64,000 bases of DNA, taken from the NCBI GenBank assembly GCA_039819085.1, contig JBCBSQ010000001.1:124001-188000 (forward strand). Direction: 5' to 3'. Position 1 is the stretch's first letter. Every line of letters begins with the position of its first letter. Shown here piece by piece: positions 18,662 through 27,658 of this stretch. Under the pieces are notes generated by a model. It was not told the origin of the DNA and did no database searches. It saw only the letters and a program-made list of their open reading frames with translations. Made by a program: the position numbers and the translations under genes. The DNA is from MED-G105 sp039819085 (GTDB lineage Bacteria > Pseudomonadota > Alphaproteobacteria > Caulobacterales > Parvularculaceae).

Positions 18662-19278
18662 TGAAGCTCGACGTACGCACGCTTGAGAACGGCGAAGCGG
18701 GCTCGATTGACCTCGCTGACGACGTGTTCGGCCTTGAGCCGCGCAAGGACATTCTCCATCGCATGGTGGTCTACCAGCTCGCCAAGCGCCAGCAGGGCAC
18801 CCACAAGGCGAAGGAGCGCAACGAAGTCCGCGCCACGGGCAAGAAGTTCGTGCGGCAGAAGGGCTCCGGCGGCGCGCGCCACGGCGACAAGAAGGCGCCG
18901 CAATTCCGCGGCGGCGGCAAGGCCCACGGGCCCCGCGTCCGCAGCCATGCGATCGCTCTGCCGAAGAAGGTGCGCGCGCTTGCGTTGCGCCACGCGCTGT
19001 CGGCGAAGGCGTCCGCCAATGAACTGATTGTCATTGACGGCGCGAAGGCCGAAGACGCGAAGACGAAGGCGCTCCGCGCCCGCTTCGACGCGCTCGGGCT
19101 GAACGATGCGCTCATCGTCGATGCGGAGCTTGACGAGGGCTTCGCCCGCGCGGCCCGCAATATTCCGAATGTGGACGTTCTGCCCGTCGTTGGCGCGAAC
19201 GTTTACGACATCCTGCGCCGCGGCAAGCTTGTCTTGACGAAGGCGGCGGTGGAAGGCCTGGAGGCGCGACTCAAATGA
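18661..19278 (+). CDS. rplD: 50S ribosomal protein L4
   Basis: L4 (205 residues) lines the exit tunnel with its extended loop; the loop is present as KFVRQKGSGGARHGDKKAPQ and GGKAHGP (about 60-85). In enterobacteria L4 autoregulates the S10 operon. Start and stop are coupled to both neighbours: TAATG with rplC and ATGA with rplW. The C-terminal NVYDILRRGKLVLTK is typical. Confidence 0.97.
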   Translation: MKLDVRTLENGEAGSIDLADDVFGLEPRKDILHRMVVYQLAKRQQGTHKAKERNEVRATGKKFVRQKGSGGARHGDKKAPQFRGGGKAHGPRVRSHAIALPKKVRALALRHALSAKASANELIVIDGAKAEDAKTKALRARFDALGLNDALIVDAELDEGFARAARNIPNVDVLPVVGANVYDILRRGKLVLTKAAVEGLEARLK

Positions 19279-19583
19279 GCGACGCAAGAGAGCCCGTCGA
19301 GAAGCACTACGACACGATCCTGTCGCCGGTGATCACCGAGAAGTCGACCATGGCTTCGGAGTTCAACCAGGTGACGTTCCGTGTGCCGCTCACCGCCACG
19401 AAGCCCGAGATCGCCGAGGCGGTCGAGGCGCTTTTCAAGGTGAAGGTCAAAGCCGTGAACACCCTTCGCGTGAAGGGCAAGAAGAAGCAGTTCCGTGGTC
19501 GTCCTTATACGCGCTCCACGGTGAAGAAAGCGATCGTGACCCTTGCAGAGGGTCAGGCGATCGACGTGACGACCGGCCTTTAG
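19275..19583 (+). CDS. rplW: 50S ribosomal protein L23
   Basis: L23 (102 residues) sits at the tunnel exit and docks signal recognition particle and trigger factor. DTILSPVITEKSTMASE and the loop KKKQFRGRPYTRSTVKKAIVT are recognisable. A short N-terminal extension (MSDAREPVEKHY) precedes the core; the ATG overlaps the rplD stop, supporting this start. Confidence 0.97.
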   Translation: MSDAREPVEKHYDTILSPVITEKSTMASEFNQVTFRVPLTATKPEIAEAVEALFKVKVKAVNTLRVKGKKKQFRGRPYTRSTVKKAIVTLAEGQAIDVTTGL

Positions 19584-19633
19584 GGGCGAGGAATTTAAGG
19601 CTGGCCCGGTGGCCGGTCCGCTTTAGGTGACTT

Positions 19634-20470
19634 ATGGCGCTGAAGACATTTAACCCCACGACGCCCTCGCGCCGCCAGCTCGTGCTGGTGGACAGGAGCG
19701 CGCTATGGAAGGGCCGTCCAGAAAAGACGTTGACGGAAGGTCTGACGTCGAAGGGCGGCCGTAACAATCACGGCCGCATTACGGCGCGCCGGCGTGGCGG
19801 CGGCGCGAAGAAGCTTTATCGCAAGATCGACTTCAAACGCCGCAAGTTCGACATCGAAGCGAAGATCGAGCGCATTGAATACGATCCGAACCGGTCGGCG
19901 TTTATCGCGCTCGTGAAGTATCTGGATGGCGAGCTCGCCTACATCATTGCGCCCCAGCGCGTGAAAGAGGGCGACAAGATCATCGCCGGCGAAAAGGTCG
20001 ACGTGAAGCCCGGCAATGCGATGCCGCTGAAGTCGATCCCTGTCGGGACGATCGTCCACAATGTGGAGCTGAAGCCCGGCAAGGGCGCGCAGATCGCGCG
20101 GTCCGCGGGGGCTTACGTACAGCTCGTCGGGCGCGACGGCCCGATGGCGCAGTTGCGGCTCATGTCCGGCGAAGTGCGCGTCGTCCCCGGCGCCTGCATG
20201 GCGACCGTCGGCGCGGTGTCGAACCCGGACCGGATGAACGAGAACCTCGGCAAGGCCGGCCGCGCGCGCCACAAGGGCAAGCGTCCGTCCGTCCGCGGCG
20301 TTGTCATGAACCCGGTCGACCACCCGCATGGCGGCGGCGAGGGCAGGACGTCCGGCGGCCGGCACCCGGTCTCGCCCTGGGGCAAGCCCACCAAAGGGCG
20401 CCGCACCCGGAGCAACAAGTCGACAGACAAGTACATCATCCGTTCGCGTCACGCGCGGAAGAAGAAATAA
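19634..20470 (+). CDS. rplB: 50S ribosomal protein L2
   Basis: The largest conserved primary binder of 23S rRNA (278 residues), needed for subunit joining and peptidyl transfer. SKGGRNNHGRITARRRGGG at the N-terminus and MNPVDHPHGGGEGRTSGGR near the C-terminus are diagnostic. The conserved histidine of HPHGGGEG (about residue 229) is kept. It follows rplW by 50 bases. Confidence 0.98.
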   Translation: MALKTFNPTTPSRRQLVLVDRSALWKGRPEKTLTEGLTSKGGRNNHGRITARRRGGGAKKLYRKIDFKRRKFDIEAKIERIEYDPNRSAFIALVKYLDGELAYIIAPQRVKEGDKIIAGEKVDVKPGNAMPLKSIPVGTIVHNVELKPGKGAQIARSAGAYVQLVGRDGPMAQLRLMSGEVRVVPGACMATVGAVSNPDRMNENLGKAGRARHKGKRPSVRGVVMNPVDHPHGGGEGRTSGGRHPVSPWGKPTKGRRTRSNKSTDKYIIRSRHARKKK

Positions 20471-20485
20471 GGAAGGCGGCGCTTC

Positions 20486-20764
20486 ATGCCTCGTTCGGTT
20501 TGGAAAGGTCCGTTTGTCGACCGGTATCTTCTTAAGAAGGCCGAGGACGCGGGCGGCGGCGGCCACAAGGGCGGCATCAAGACGTGGTCGCGACGGTCCA
20601 CGATCCTGCCGCAGTTCGTCGGGCTGACGTTCAATGTCTACAACGGCCAGAAGTTCGTGCCGGTGCACGTGACGGAGGACATGGTCGGCCACAAGCTTGG
20701 CGAGTTTTCGCCGAGCCGGTCTTACTACGGCCATGGCGCCGATAAGAAGGCGAAGAGGAAGTAG
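20486..20764 (+). CDS. rpsS: 30S ribosomal protein S19
   Basis: S19 (92 residues) is in the 30S head, contacting S13 and the A site. It begins MPRSVWKGPFVD and contains IKTWSRRSTILPQFVGLTF and GHKLGEFSPSRSYYGHG, all strong family markers. AAGGAAGG lies upstream of the ATG. It ends two bases before rplV. Confidence 0.98.
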   Translation: MPRSVWKGPFVDRYLLKKAEDAGGGGHKGGIKTWSRRSTILPQFVGLTFNVYNGQKFVPVHVTEDMVGHKLGEFSPSRSYYGHGADKKAKRK

Positions 20765-20766
20765 TC

Positions 20767-21146
20767 ATGGGACAGAAGGCGAACCCGCGGCGCGTCGCCG
20801 AGAACGCCGCCATGGCCAAGGCGCGGATGATCAAGACGTCGCCGCAGAAGCTGAACCTCGTGGCTCAGATGATCCGCGGCAAGAAGGTTGAGAAGGCGCT
20901 CGCTGACTTGACGTTCTCGCGCAAGCGTGTCGCCCAGGACGTGAAGAAAGTCCTGATGAGCGCGGTGGCGAATGCGGAGGAGAACCACGATCTCGACGTT
21001 GACGCGCTTGTCGTCGACCAGGCGTTCGTGGGCAAGAATTTGGTGTTGAAGCGCTGGCGGCCGCGCGGCCGCGGGCGGGTCGGTCGGCTGATGAAGCCGT
21101 TCGCCGAAATCACCATCGTGGTGAAGGAAGTCGAGGAGGTCGCTTA

Positions 21147-21147
<1 letters not shown>
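20767..21147 (+). CDS. rplV: 50S ribosomal protein L22
   Basis: L22 (126 residues) extends a beta-hairpin into the exit tunnel (the KRWRPRGRGRVGRL segment). The N-terminal extension before KMIKTSPQKLNLVAQMIRGKKV is the usual alphaproteobacterial form. Its stop overlaps the next start as TAATG. Confidence 0.97.
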
Positions 21148-21956
<809 letters not shown>

Positions 21957-22004
21957 CGTCGCCAGTTTGTTGGCGAGCTGAAGGTTTGAGGTTGGAGAAG
22001 CGTC

Positions 22005-22418
22005 ATGTTGCAGCCGAAGCGGACGAAGTTCCGCAAGATGCACAAAGGCAGGATCAAGGGCGTCGCGAAGGGCGGCACGGACCTGAATTTCGGCTCCTTC
22101 GGCCTGAAAGCCATGGAGCCGGAGCGGATTACCGCGCGTCAGATCGAGGCGACGCGTCGGGCGATCACCCGTGCGATGAAGCGCGCTGGCCGCGTCTGGA
22201 TTCGGATCTACCCGGACGTTCCGGTGACGGCGAAGCCGACGGAAGTGCGCATGGGTAAAGGCAAGGGTTCGGTTGATCGCTGGGTCGCGAAGGTGAAGCC
22301 GGGTCGGGTCATGTTCGAGATCGACGGCGTTCCTGAGGCGGTTGCGCGCGAGGCGCTGGCGCTCGGCGCGGCGAAGCTGCCTATCAAGACGCGCGTCATC
22401 ACGCGCATTGGCGAGTAA
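22005..22418 (+). CDS. rplP: 50S ribosomal protein L16
   Basis: L16 (137 residues) positions A-site tRNA. MLQPKRTKFRKMHKGR, FGSFGLKAMEP and GKGKGSVDRWVAKVKPGR are characteristic; the segment with the arginine hydroxylated in some bacteria (RMGKGKGS) is present. GGAG lies before the ATG. Confidence 0.98.
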   Translation: MLQPKRTKFRKMHKGRIKGVAKGGTDLNFGSFGLKAMEPERITARQIEATRRAITRAMKRAGRVWIRIYPDVPVTAKPTEVRMGKGKGSVDRWVAKVKPGRVMFEIDGVPEAVAREALALGAAKLPIKTRVITRIGE

Positions 22419-22430
22419 GGAGCGGCTGCG

Positions 22431-22631
22431 ATGAAAGTCACGGAAGTCCGCGATCTGACGGAAGACCAGCTTAAGGACCGGCTCGCCCAGCTGAAGAAAG
22501 AGCAGTTCAACCTGCGCTTTCAGAAGGCGACCGGCCAGATGGAGAAGACCGCGCGGGTGCGCGAGAACCGGCGCGACATCGCGCGGGTGAAGACGGTGTT
22601 GAAAGAAAAGAGCGCAGCGGCGGGCGCGTAG
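22431..22631 (+). CDS. rpmC: 50S ribosomal protein L29
   Basis: A short two-helix protein (66 residues) at the tunnel exit, next to L23. The pattern DQLKDRLAQLKKEQFNLRFQKATGQ followed by RVRENRRDIARVKTVL is typical. AAGGAG precedes the ATG; the gene follows rplP by 12 bases. Confidence 0.96.
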   Translation: MKVTEVRDLTEDQLKDRLAQLKKEQFNLRFQKATGQMEKTARVRENRRDIARVKTVLKEKSAAAGA

Positions 22632-22670
22632 GCGCCCCGGAGCGCCCTCAAGGCTTTGAAGGATTAGGCG

Positions 22671-22913
22671 ATGCCGAAGCGAGTGATGCAGGGAACGGTC
22701 GTCAGCGATCGGAACGACAAAACGGTGGTCGTGCGCGTTGAACGAATTACGCGGCACCCGGTGCTTAAAAAGACGATCCGGCGCTCCAAGCGGTTCCATG
22801 CGCATGACGCGGACAACAAGTTCAAGCCGGGCGATCTGGTGCTCATACAGGAGTGCGCGCCGCATTCGCGGTTGAAGCGATGGGAAGTGATCGGCGAGGG
22901 CTCAAAGGGTTAG
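22671..22913 (+). CDS. rpsQ: 30S ribosomal protein S17
   Basis: An OB-fold 16S rRNA binder (80 residues) of the 30S body. MPKRVMQGTVVSDRNDKTVVV, HPVLKKTIRRSKRFHAHD and GDLVLIQECAPHSRLKRW (about 54-71) identify it. A 121-base spacer follows before rplN, the boundary between the S10 and spc operons in many bacteria. Confidence 0.97.
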   Translation: MPKRVMQGTVVSDRNDKTVVVRVERITRHPVLKKTIRRSKRFHAHDADNKFKPGDLVLIQECAPHSRLKRWEVIGEGSKG

Positions 22914-23034
22914 GGCCGCGCAAGGCAAGTTGACGAGGACGTTGGACGGACGTTTCCAGCGTTCCGGGAAGCATGAGGGCGGACTGCGCCCGAGAGTTTA
23001 AGGCGGCGGGCGATGTCCCGCATGGAGGGTCAAT

Positions 23035-23403
23035 ATGATCCAGATGCAGACGAATTTGGACGTGGCGGACAATTCCGGCGCAAAGCGCGTCCAGTGCATC
23101 AAGGTGCTTGGCGGGGCGAAGCGGAAGTATGCGCGCGTCGGCGACATCATTGTCGTCTCGGTGAAAGAGGCGATTCCGCGCGGCCGCGTGAAGAAGGGCG
23201 CCGTGATGAAGGCGGTTGTCGTGCGCACGGCGAAGGACATCAAGCGTCGGGATGGGTCGGTGATCCGGTTCGATCGGAATGCGGCGGTTCTGATCAACAA
23301 CAACAAAGAGCCCGTCGGGACGCGTATCTTTGGGCCGGTGACCCGCGAGCTGCGTGCGGCGAACCACATGAAGATCGTCTCGCTGGCGCCGGAAGTGCTC
23401 TGA
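23035..23403 (+). CDS. rplN: 50S ribosomal protein L14
   Basis: L14 (122 residues) is at the subunit interface and is the docking site of the silencing factor RsfS. It begins MIQMQTNLDVADNSGAKRV and contains KRRDGSVIRFDRNAAVLINN and GTRIFGPVTRELR. GGAGGGTC is close to the ATG. First gene of the spc group. Confidence 0.98.
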   Translation: MIQMQTNLDVADNSGAKRVQCIKVLGGAKRKYARVGDIIVVSVKEAIPRGRVKKGAVMKAVVVRTAKDIKRRDGSVIRFDRNAAVLINNNKEPVGTRIFGPVTRELRAANHMKIVSLAPEVL

Positions 23404-23466
23404 GGACGAATTGATTTGTTGATCCGCCGCGCAAGTCGCGCCGGATCGAAAGGACGAGAGGCCGAT

Positions 23467-23778
23467 ATGGCTGCGAAGATTAAGAAGGGCGACAAGGTCA
23501 TCGTGCTCGCGGGGAAGAACCGCGGCGCGGAGGGCGAAGTCACGAAGGTCTTCCCGAGGGAAGATCGCGTCATTGTCGCGGGCGTTAATGTCGTCGCCAA
23601 GCATCAGAAGCAGACCCAGACAGAGCAGGGCGGCATCATCCGCCGCGAAGCGCCGATCCATGTCTCGAACGTCGCGCTCAGCGTTGACGGCAAGCCGACC
23701 CGCGTCGGGTTCAAGGTTCAGGAAGATGGGAAGAAAGTGCGCGTCGCGAAGCGCACAGGCGAGGTGATCGATGTCTGA
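23467..23778 (+). CDS. rplX: 50S ribosomal protein L24
   Basis: An assembly-initiator protein (103 residues). The KOW motif is visible at the start, KIKKGDKVIVLAGKNRGAEGEV, and RREAPIHVSNVAL is conserved. The frame is open 17 codons further upstream, but the ATG used here follows GGACGAGAGG and gives the standard N-terminus. The stop overlaps the rplE start by eight bases. Confidence 0.97.
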   Translation: MAAKIKKGDKVIVLAGKNRGAEGEVTKVFPREDRVIVAGVNVVAKHQKQTQTEQGGIIRREAPIHVSNVALSVDGKPTRVGFKVQEDGKKVRVAKRTGEVIDV

Positions 23779-24343
23779 GGCGACGCAGAACACTGATTAC
23801 ACGCCGCGTCTGAAGACGCTGTATGACGAAAAGATCCGGGCCGCGCTGAACGAAGAGTTCAACTACGCCAATGTCATGATGACGCCGAAACTTGAGAAGG
23901 TCGTCATCAATATGGGCGTCGGCGATGCGGTCAACGACCGCAAAGCGGTTGATGCGGCGTATGAGGATCTGATGCGCATCGCCGGCCAGAAGCCGGTGGT
24001 GACGAAGGCGAAGAAATCGATCGCGGGCTTCAAGCTGCGCGAGGGTATGGCGGTCGGCGTCAAGGTGACGTTGCGCAAAGACCGGATGTACGATTTTCTC
24101 GACCGCCTCATCACGATCGCGCTGCCGCGCGTTCGCGACTTCCGTGGCCTCAGCCCGAAGAGCTTTGACGGCCGCGGCAATTACGCGATGGGCATCAAGG
24201 AGCACATCGTGTTTCCGGAGATTGACTATGACAAGGTCGACAAGATCCGGGGCATGGACATTATCGTGGCGACTACGGCGCCGACCGACGACGAGGCACG
24301 CAAATTGTTGCGGGAACTGAATTTTCCGTTCCGCGGAAACTAG
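23771..24343 (+). CDS. rplE: 50S ribosomal protein L5
   Basis: L5 (190 residues) binds 5S rRNA and contacts P-site tRNA and S13. The core begins at RLKTLYDEKIRAAL; KVVINMGVGDAV, SIAGFKLREGMAVGVKVTLR and RDFRGLSPKSFDGRGNYAMG are all conserved. It overlaps the end of rplX, implying translational coupling. Confidence 0.98.
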   Translation: MSEATQNTDYTPRLKTLYDEKIRAALNEEFNYANVMMTPKLEKVVINMGVGDAVNDRKAVDAAYEDLMRIAGQKPVVTKAKKSIAGFKLREGMAVGVKVTLRKDRMYDFLDRLITIALPRVRDFRGLSPKSFDGRGNYAMGIKEHIVFPEIDYDKVDKIRGMDIIVATTAPTDDEARKLLRELNFPFRGN

Positions 24344-24397
24344 AGCGCGGACGGATCAAGCGGGCGCCCTGGCGGCGCTACCCGCGAGGAGGACGAG

Positions 24398-24703
24398 ATG
24401 GCGAAGAAGAGCATGGTGGAGCGCGATCGCAAGCGCCGGCGTCTGGCGGAGAAGTACGACGCCAAGCGCGAGCGGCTGAAAGCGGTGATCCGCGACCAGG
24501 AGAAGCCGGCCGAGGAGCGGTTCGCGGCCGTCCTCGCGCTCGCCGAGATCCCGCGCAACGCCTCCAAGACGCGCATCCGCAACCGGTGTGAAGTCACCGG
24601 CCGGCCGCGCGGGTTCTACCGTAAGCTGAAGATGTCGCGCATTGCGCTGCGCGAGCTCGGATCCGAGGGCAAGGTCCCGGGTCTTGTGAAGTCGAGTTGG
24701 TAA
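24398..24703 (+). CDS. rpsN: 30S ribosomal protein S14 (zinc-independent form)
   Basis: At 101 residues this is the long, zinc-independent type: the CxxC pairs of the short form are absent, with a single Cys in RNRCEVTGRPRGFYRK. The C-terminal LRELGSEGKVPGLVKSSW is diagnostic. GAGGAGG precedes the ATG at good spacing. Confidence 0.97.
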   Translation: MAKKSMVERDRKRRRLAEKYDAKRERLKAVIRDQEKPAEERFAAVLALAEIPRNASKTRIRNRCEVTGRPRGFYRKLKMSRIALRELGSEGKVPGLVKSSW

Positions 24704-24717
24704 GGAGACCGATTTCG

Positions 24718-25116
24718 ATGGCGATTAACGATCCAATCGGCGACTTGATCACGCGCATTCGCAATGCGCAGATGCGCCGCCATTCCAAGACGGCGGTGCC
24801 GGCTTCGAAGCTGCGCGGCTGGGTGCTCGACGTTCTGACGGACGAGGGGTACATCCGGGGCTATTCGCGTGTGGAGCTTGATGGCGAAAAGCCGACCTTT
24901 GAGGTCGAGCTTAAATACTATGACGGCGCGCCCGTGATCTCGCACATCAAGCGGGTCTCGAAGCCGGGCCGCCGGGTTTATTCGTCCGTGGCCGATCTGC
25001 CGTCCGTGCGGAACGGTCTTGGCATATCCGTCGTCTCAACGCCGAAGGGCGTGATGTCCGACAACGCCGCGCGCAGCGCGAATGTCGGCGGCGAGGTTCT
25101 GTTTCAGGTCTACTAA
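24718..25116 (+). CDS. rpsH: 30S ribosomal protein S8
   Basis: S8 (132 residues) binds the central domain of 16S rRNA and in E. coli represses the spc operon. MAINDPIGDLITRIRNAQMR is the standard start, and AAGGAGACC lies before this ATG, so an open stretch seven codons upstream is excluded. The C-terminal SVVSTPKGVMSDNAAR matches the 16S-binding loop. Confidence 0.97.
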   Translation: MAINDPIGDLITRIRNAQMRRHSKTAVPASKLRGWVLDVLTDEGYIRGYSRVELDGEKPTFEVELKYYDGAPVISHIKRVSKPGRRVYSSVADLPSVRNGLGISVVSTPKGVMSDNAARSANVGGEVLFQVY

Positions 25117-25158
25117 CCGTGTTGCGCCTCGATGAGGCGCGGATGAGGAGCAAGGGCG

Positions 25159-25692
25159 ATGTCCCGAATTGGCAAACAACCGGTGCCGGTCCCGAGCGGC
25201 GTGACCGTGACGGTGGACGGCCAGACGGTGAAGGCGAAGGGGCCGAAGGGCGAGTTGTCGTTCGAGGTCATGGAGCTTTGTTCGGTGGCGCTCAACGACA
25301 ATGAAGTCGAGGTCGAGCCGGTCTCCAAGACCAAGGAAGCGCGTTCGGCATGGGGCATGAGCCGCACCATGATCGCGAATATGGTCAATGGCGTCGCGAA
25401 TGAGTTCACCAAGGAGCTTGAGCTCGTTGGCGTCGGCTACCGCGCGCAGATGAAGGGCAATGTGCTCAATCTGTCGCTCGGCTACAGCCACGAGATTGAT
25501 TTTCCGACGCCGGACGGCCTCGCGATCAAGACGCCGAAGCCGACGGAGATCGTCATCTCCGGCATCGACAAGCAGAAGGTCGGGCAGGCCGCGGCGGAGA
25601 TCCGCGCTTTCCGTCCGCCGGAGCCTTACAAGGGCAAGGGCGTGAAGTACAAAGACGAATTCATCTTCCGCAAGGAAGGCAAGAAGAAGTAA
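25159..25692 (+). CDS. rplF: 50S ribosomal protein L6
   Basis: This 177-residue protein has two repeated domains near the sarcin-ricin loop and GTPase centre. MSRIGKQPVPVPSGV opens it; LVGVGYRAQMKGNVLNLSLG begins the second domain and PPEPYKGKGVKYKDE near the C-terminus is diagnostic. GAGGAGCAAGG lies before the ATG. Confidence 0.98.
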   Translation: MSRIGKQPVPVPSGVTVTVDGQTVKAKGPKGELSFEVMELCSVALNDNEVEVEPVSKTKEARSAWGMSRTMIANMVNGVANEFTKELELVGVGYRAQMKGNVLNLSLGYSHEIDFPTPDGLAIKTPKPTEIVISGIDKQKVGQAAAEIRAFRPPEPYKGKGVKYKDEFIFRKEGKKK

Positions 25693-25744
25693 CCCGCCGC
25701 CTTTGCGGCGCGCCCTTCGGAGAATGGGCGAGGAGAAGTTCGAC

Positions 25745-26104
25745 ATGGCCGATATCGAAGCGCGCAAGAAACGCTCCCAGCGGGTGCGTTCTCGCCTCAA
25801 GAAAGTCGCCGGCGACCGGCCGCGGCTGTCCGTCTTCAGATCGTCGAAGAACATCTCGGCGCAGATTATTGACGACCGCGCCGGCAAGACGCTGGCGTCC
25901 GCGTCGTCGATCGACAAGGATCTGCGTGAGGACGTCGGCAAGGGCTCGACTTCGGAAGCGGCTGCGAATGTCGGCAAGGCGATCGCGGAACGCGCGGCGA
26001 AAGCGGGCGTCAAGTCGGTCGTTTTTGACCGCGGCGGCTACATTTACCACGGGCGCGTGAAGGCGCTCGCCGAGGCGGCGCGCGAAGCCGGCCTTGAGTT
26101 TTAG
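25745..26104 (+). CDS. rplR: 50S ribosomal protein L18
   Basis: A 119-residue 5S rRNA-binding protein. RVRSRLKKVAGDRPRLSVFR and KNISAQIIDD in the first half and the C-terminal FDRGGYIYHGRVKALAEAAR are family hallmarks. The ATG chosen follows GAGGAGAAG and gives the typical start just before the basic helix; in-frame codons upstream add an uncharacteristic leader. Confidence 0.96.
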   Translation: MADIEARKKRSQRVRSRLKKVAGDRPRLSVFRSSKNISAQIIDDRAGKTLASASSIDKDLREDVGKGSTSEAAANVGKAIAERAAKAGVKSVVFDRGGYIYHGRVKALAEAAREAGLEF

Positions 26105-26124
26105 AGAACGGAAGGGTTCGCGAA

Positions 26125-26778
26125 ATGGCGCGTGAAGATCAGCGCGGCGGCGGCCGTGGACGAGGACGAGGCGATCGGGGCCGCGGCGAACGCGAAGAGC
26201 GCGATGAGTTCGTCGACAAGCTCGTCGCGATCAACCGCGTCGCCAAGACCGTTAAGGGCGGCAAGAACTTCGGGTTCGCCGCGCTTGTGGTCGTTGGCGA
26301 CCAGCGCGGCCGGGTCGGATTTGGCAAGGGCAAGGCGCGCGAAGTGCCGGAGGCGATCCGCAAGGCCGCCCAGGAAGCGAAGCGCAATCTCGTGCGCGTT
26401 CCCTTGCGCGAAGGCCGCACACTGCATCACGACGCCCACGGACGATGGGGCGCGGGCAAGGTGCTGCTTCGCTCCGCGCCTCCAGGTACGGGCGTCATCG
26501 CCGGCGGCCCGATGCGCGCCGTCTTCGAAACGCTTGGCGTTCAGGACGTCGTCGCGAAATCAGTTGGCTCGTCGAACCCCTACAACATGGTGCGTGCGAC
26601 GATCGACGCGTTGAAGGCGCAGGACAGCCCGCGCTCGATCGCGGCCAAACGCGGCAAGAAAGTCTCGGAGATCTTCGGCGAGCGCAGTCAGGAGGCGTCC
26701 GCTGACGAGGCGGACTTTGAGGGCGCTGCGATCGAAGGGGCGGGCGAAGACGCCGCCGCTGCGGCGACGGCTGAGTAA
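26125..26778 (+). CDS. rpsE: 30S ribosomal protein S5
   Basis: S5 (217 residues) shapes the decoding site and mRNA entry. The core is standard: VKGGKNFGFAALVVVGD, GRVGFGKGKAREVPEAI, PPGTGVIAGGPMRAVFE and GSSNPYNMVRATIDAL. It differs from E. coli at both ends, with a 22-residue N-terminal stretch of Arg-Gly repeats and a 35-residue acidic, Ala-rich C-terminal tail. Such tails occur in alphaproteobacteria, but the RG repeats are denser than usual. Confidence 0.97.
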   Translation: MAREDQRGGGRGRGRGDRGRGEREERDEFVDKLVAINRVAKTVKGGKNFGFAALVVVGDQRGRVGFGKGKAREVPEAIRKAAQEAKRNLVRVPLREGRTLHHDAHGRWGAGKVLLRSAPPGTGVIAGGPMRAVFETLGVQDVVAKSVGSSNPYNMVRATIDALKAQDSPRSIAAKRGKKVSEIFGERSQEASADEADFEGAAIEGAGEDAAAAATAE

Positions 26779-26803
26779 GCGCTGAGGTTGGGAACGCGGG
26801 AAG

Positions 26804-26992
26804 ATGGCCGAAAAGAAAACGATCAGGATCCGACAGACAGGCAGCCCCATTCGGCGCCCGGCGGATCAGCGCGCGACGCTCATCGGGCTTGGGCTCAACA
26901 AGATGGGCCGTGAGCGCGTGCTAGAGGATACGCCGTCCGTACGCGGCATGATCCGCAAGGTGAGCCACATGGTGGAGATCGTCGAGGAGTAG
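26804..26992 (+). CDS. rpmD: 50S ribosomal protein L30
   Basis: A small 62-residue protein of domain II/V of 23S rRNA. The pattern IRIRQTGSPIRRPADQRATL then GLNKMGRERVLEDTPSVRGM is characteristic. It follows rpsE by 25 bases and precedes rplO by 76. Confidence 0.96.
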   Translation: MAEKKTIRIRQTGSPIRRPADQRATLIGLGLNKMGRERVLEDTPSVRGMIRKVSHMVEIVEE

Positions 26993-27068
26993 TCCGAGGG
27001 CGATCCTTTAAAGGCGAGGCGGGTCGGCGCGGCAGGCGTCGCCGTCGCAAGTCGAAGGAAGACGAAAA

Positions 27069-27557
27069 ATGGTGAAGCTCAACGAACTCGCCGACAATCC
27101 GGGCGCTCGCAAACAGCGCACGCGGATCGGCCGCGGCATCGGCTCCGGCAAGGGCAAGACCGGCGGGCGCGGCGTGAAGGGCCAGAAGTCGCGGTCCGGC
27201 GTTTCCGGCATCCGCGCCTATGAGGGCGGCCAGATGCCGCTTTACATGCGCCTGCCGAAGCGGGGCTTCAACAAGCCGAACAAGGCGCGCTACGCGGAGT
27301 TGAACCTTGGCCGCCTGCAGACGGCGATTGACGCCGGCAAACTCGACGCCGGCAAGCCGATCGACGCTGCGGCGCTTGTCGCGGCGGGCGTTCTCAGGCG
27401 CGCGCTCGACGGCGTGAGGCTCCTTGGAACCGGCGAATTGAGCGCCAAGGTCGATGTTACGGTCGCCCACGCGAGCGCCTCGGCGAAGGCCGCGATCGAG
27501 AAGGCCGGCGGATCGGTGACGCTCGCCGCGCCGGCGTCTGCGCCTGCGAAGGAATAG
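27069..27557 (+). CDS. rplO: 50S ribosomal protein L15
   Basis: A late assembly protein (162 residues). MVKLNELADNPGARKQRTRIG, the glycine-rich GRGIGSGKGKTGGRGVKGQK and FEGGQMP-like YEGGQMPLYMRLPKRGF are classic L15. AAGGAAGACG precedes the ATG. secY follows after about 100 bases. Confidence 0.98.
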   Translation: MVKLNELADNPGARKQRTRIGRGIGSGKGKTGGRGVKGQKSRSGVSGIRAYEGGQMPLYMRLPKRGFNKPNKARYAELNLGRLQTAIDAGKLDAGKPIDAAALVAAGVLRRALDGVRLLGTGELSAKVDVTVAHASASAKAAIEKAGGSVTLAAPASAPAKE

Positions 27558-27658
27558 AGCGCGTGGCGGCGCGGGCGGTTGTCTTCGCTTCGCCGCATCG
27601 CCACATGCTCGGCGTATTGGCCGGGACCGCCGGTGAGAGATAGACGAGTTCGCATCGC

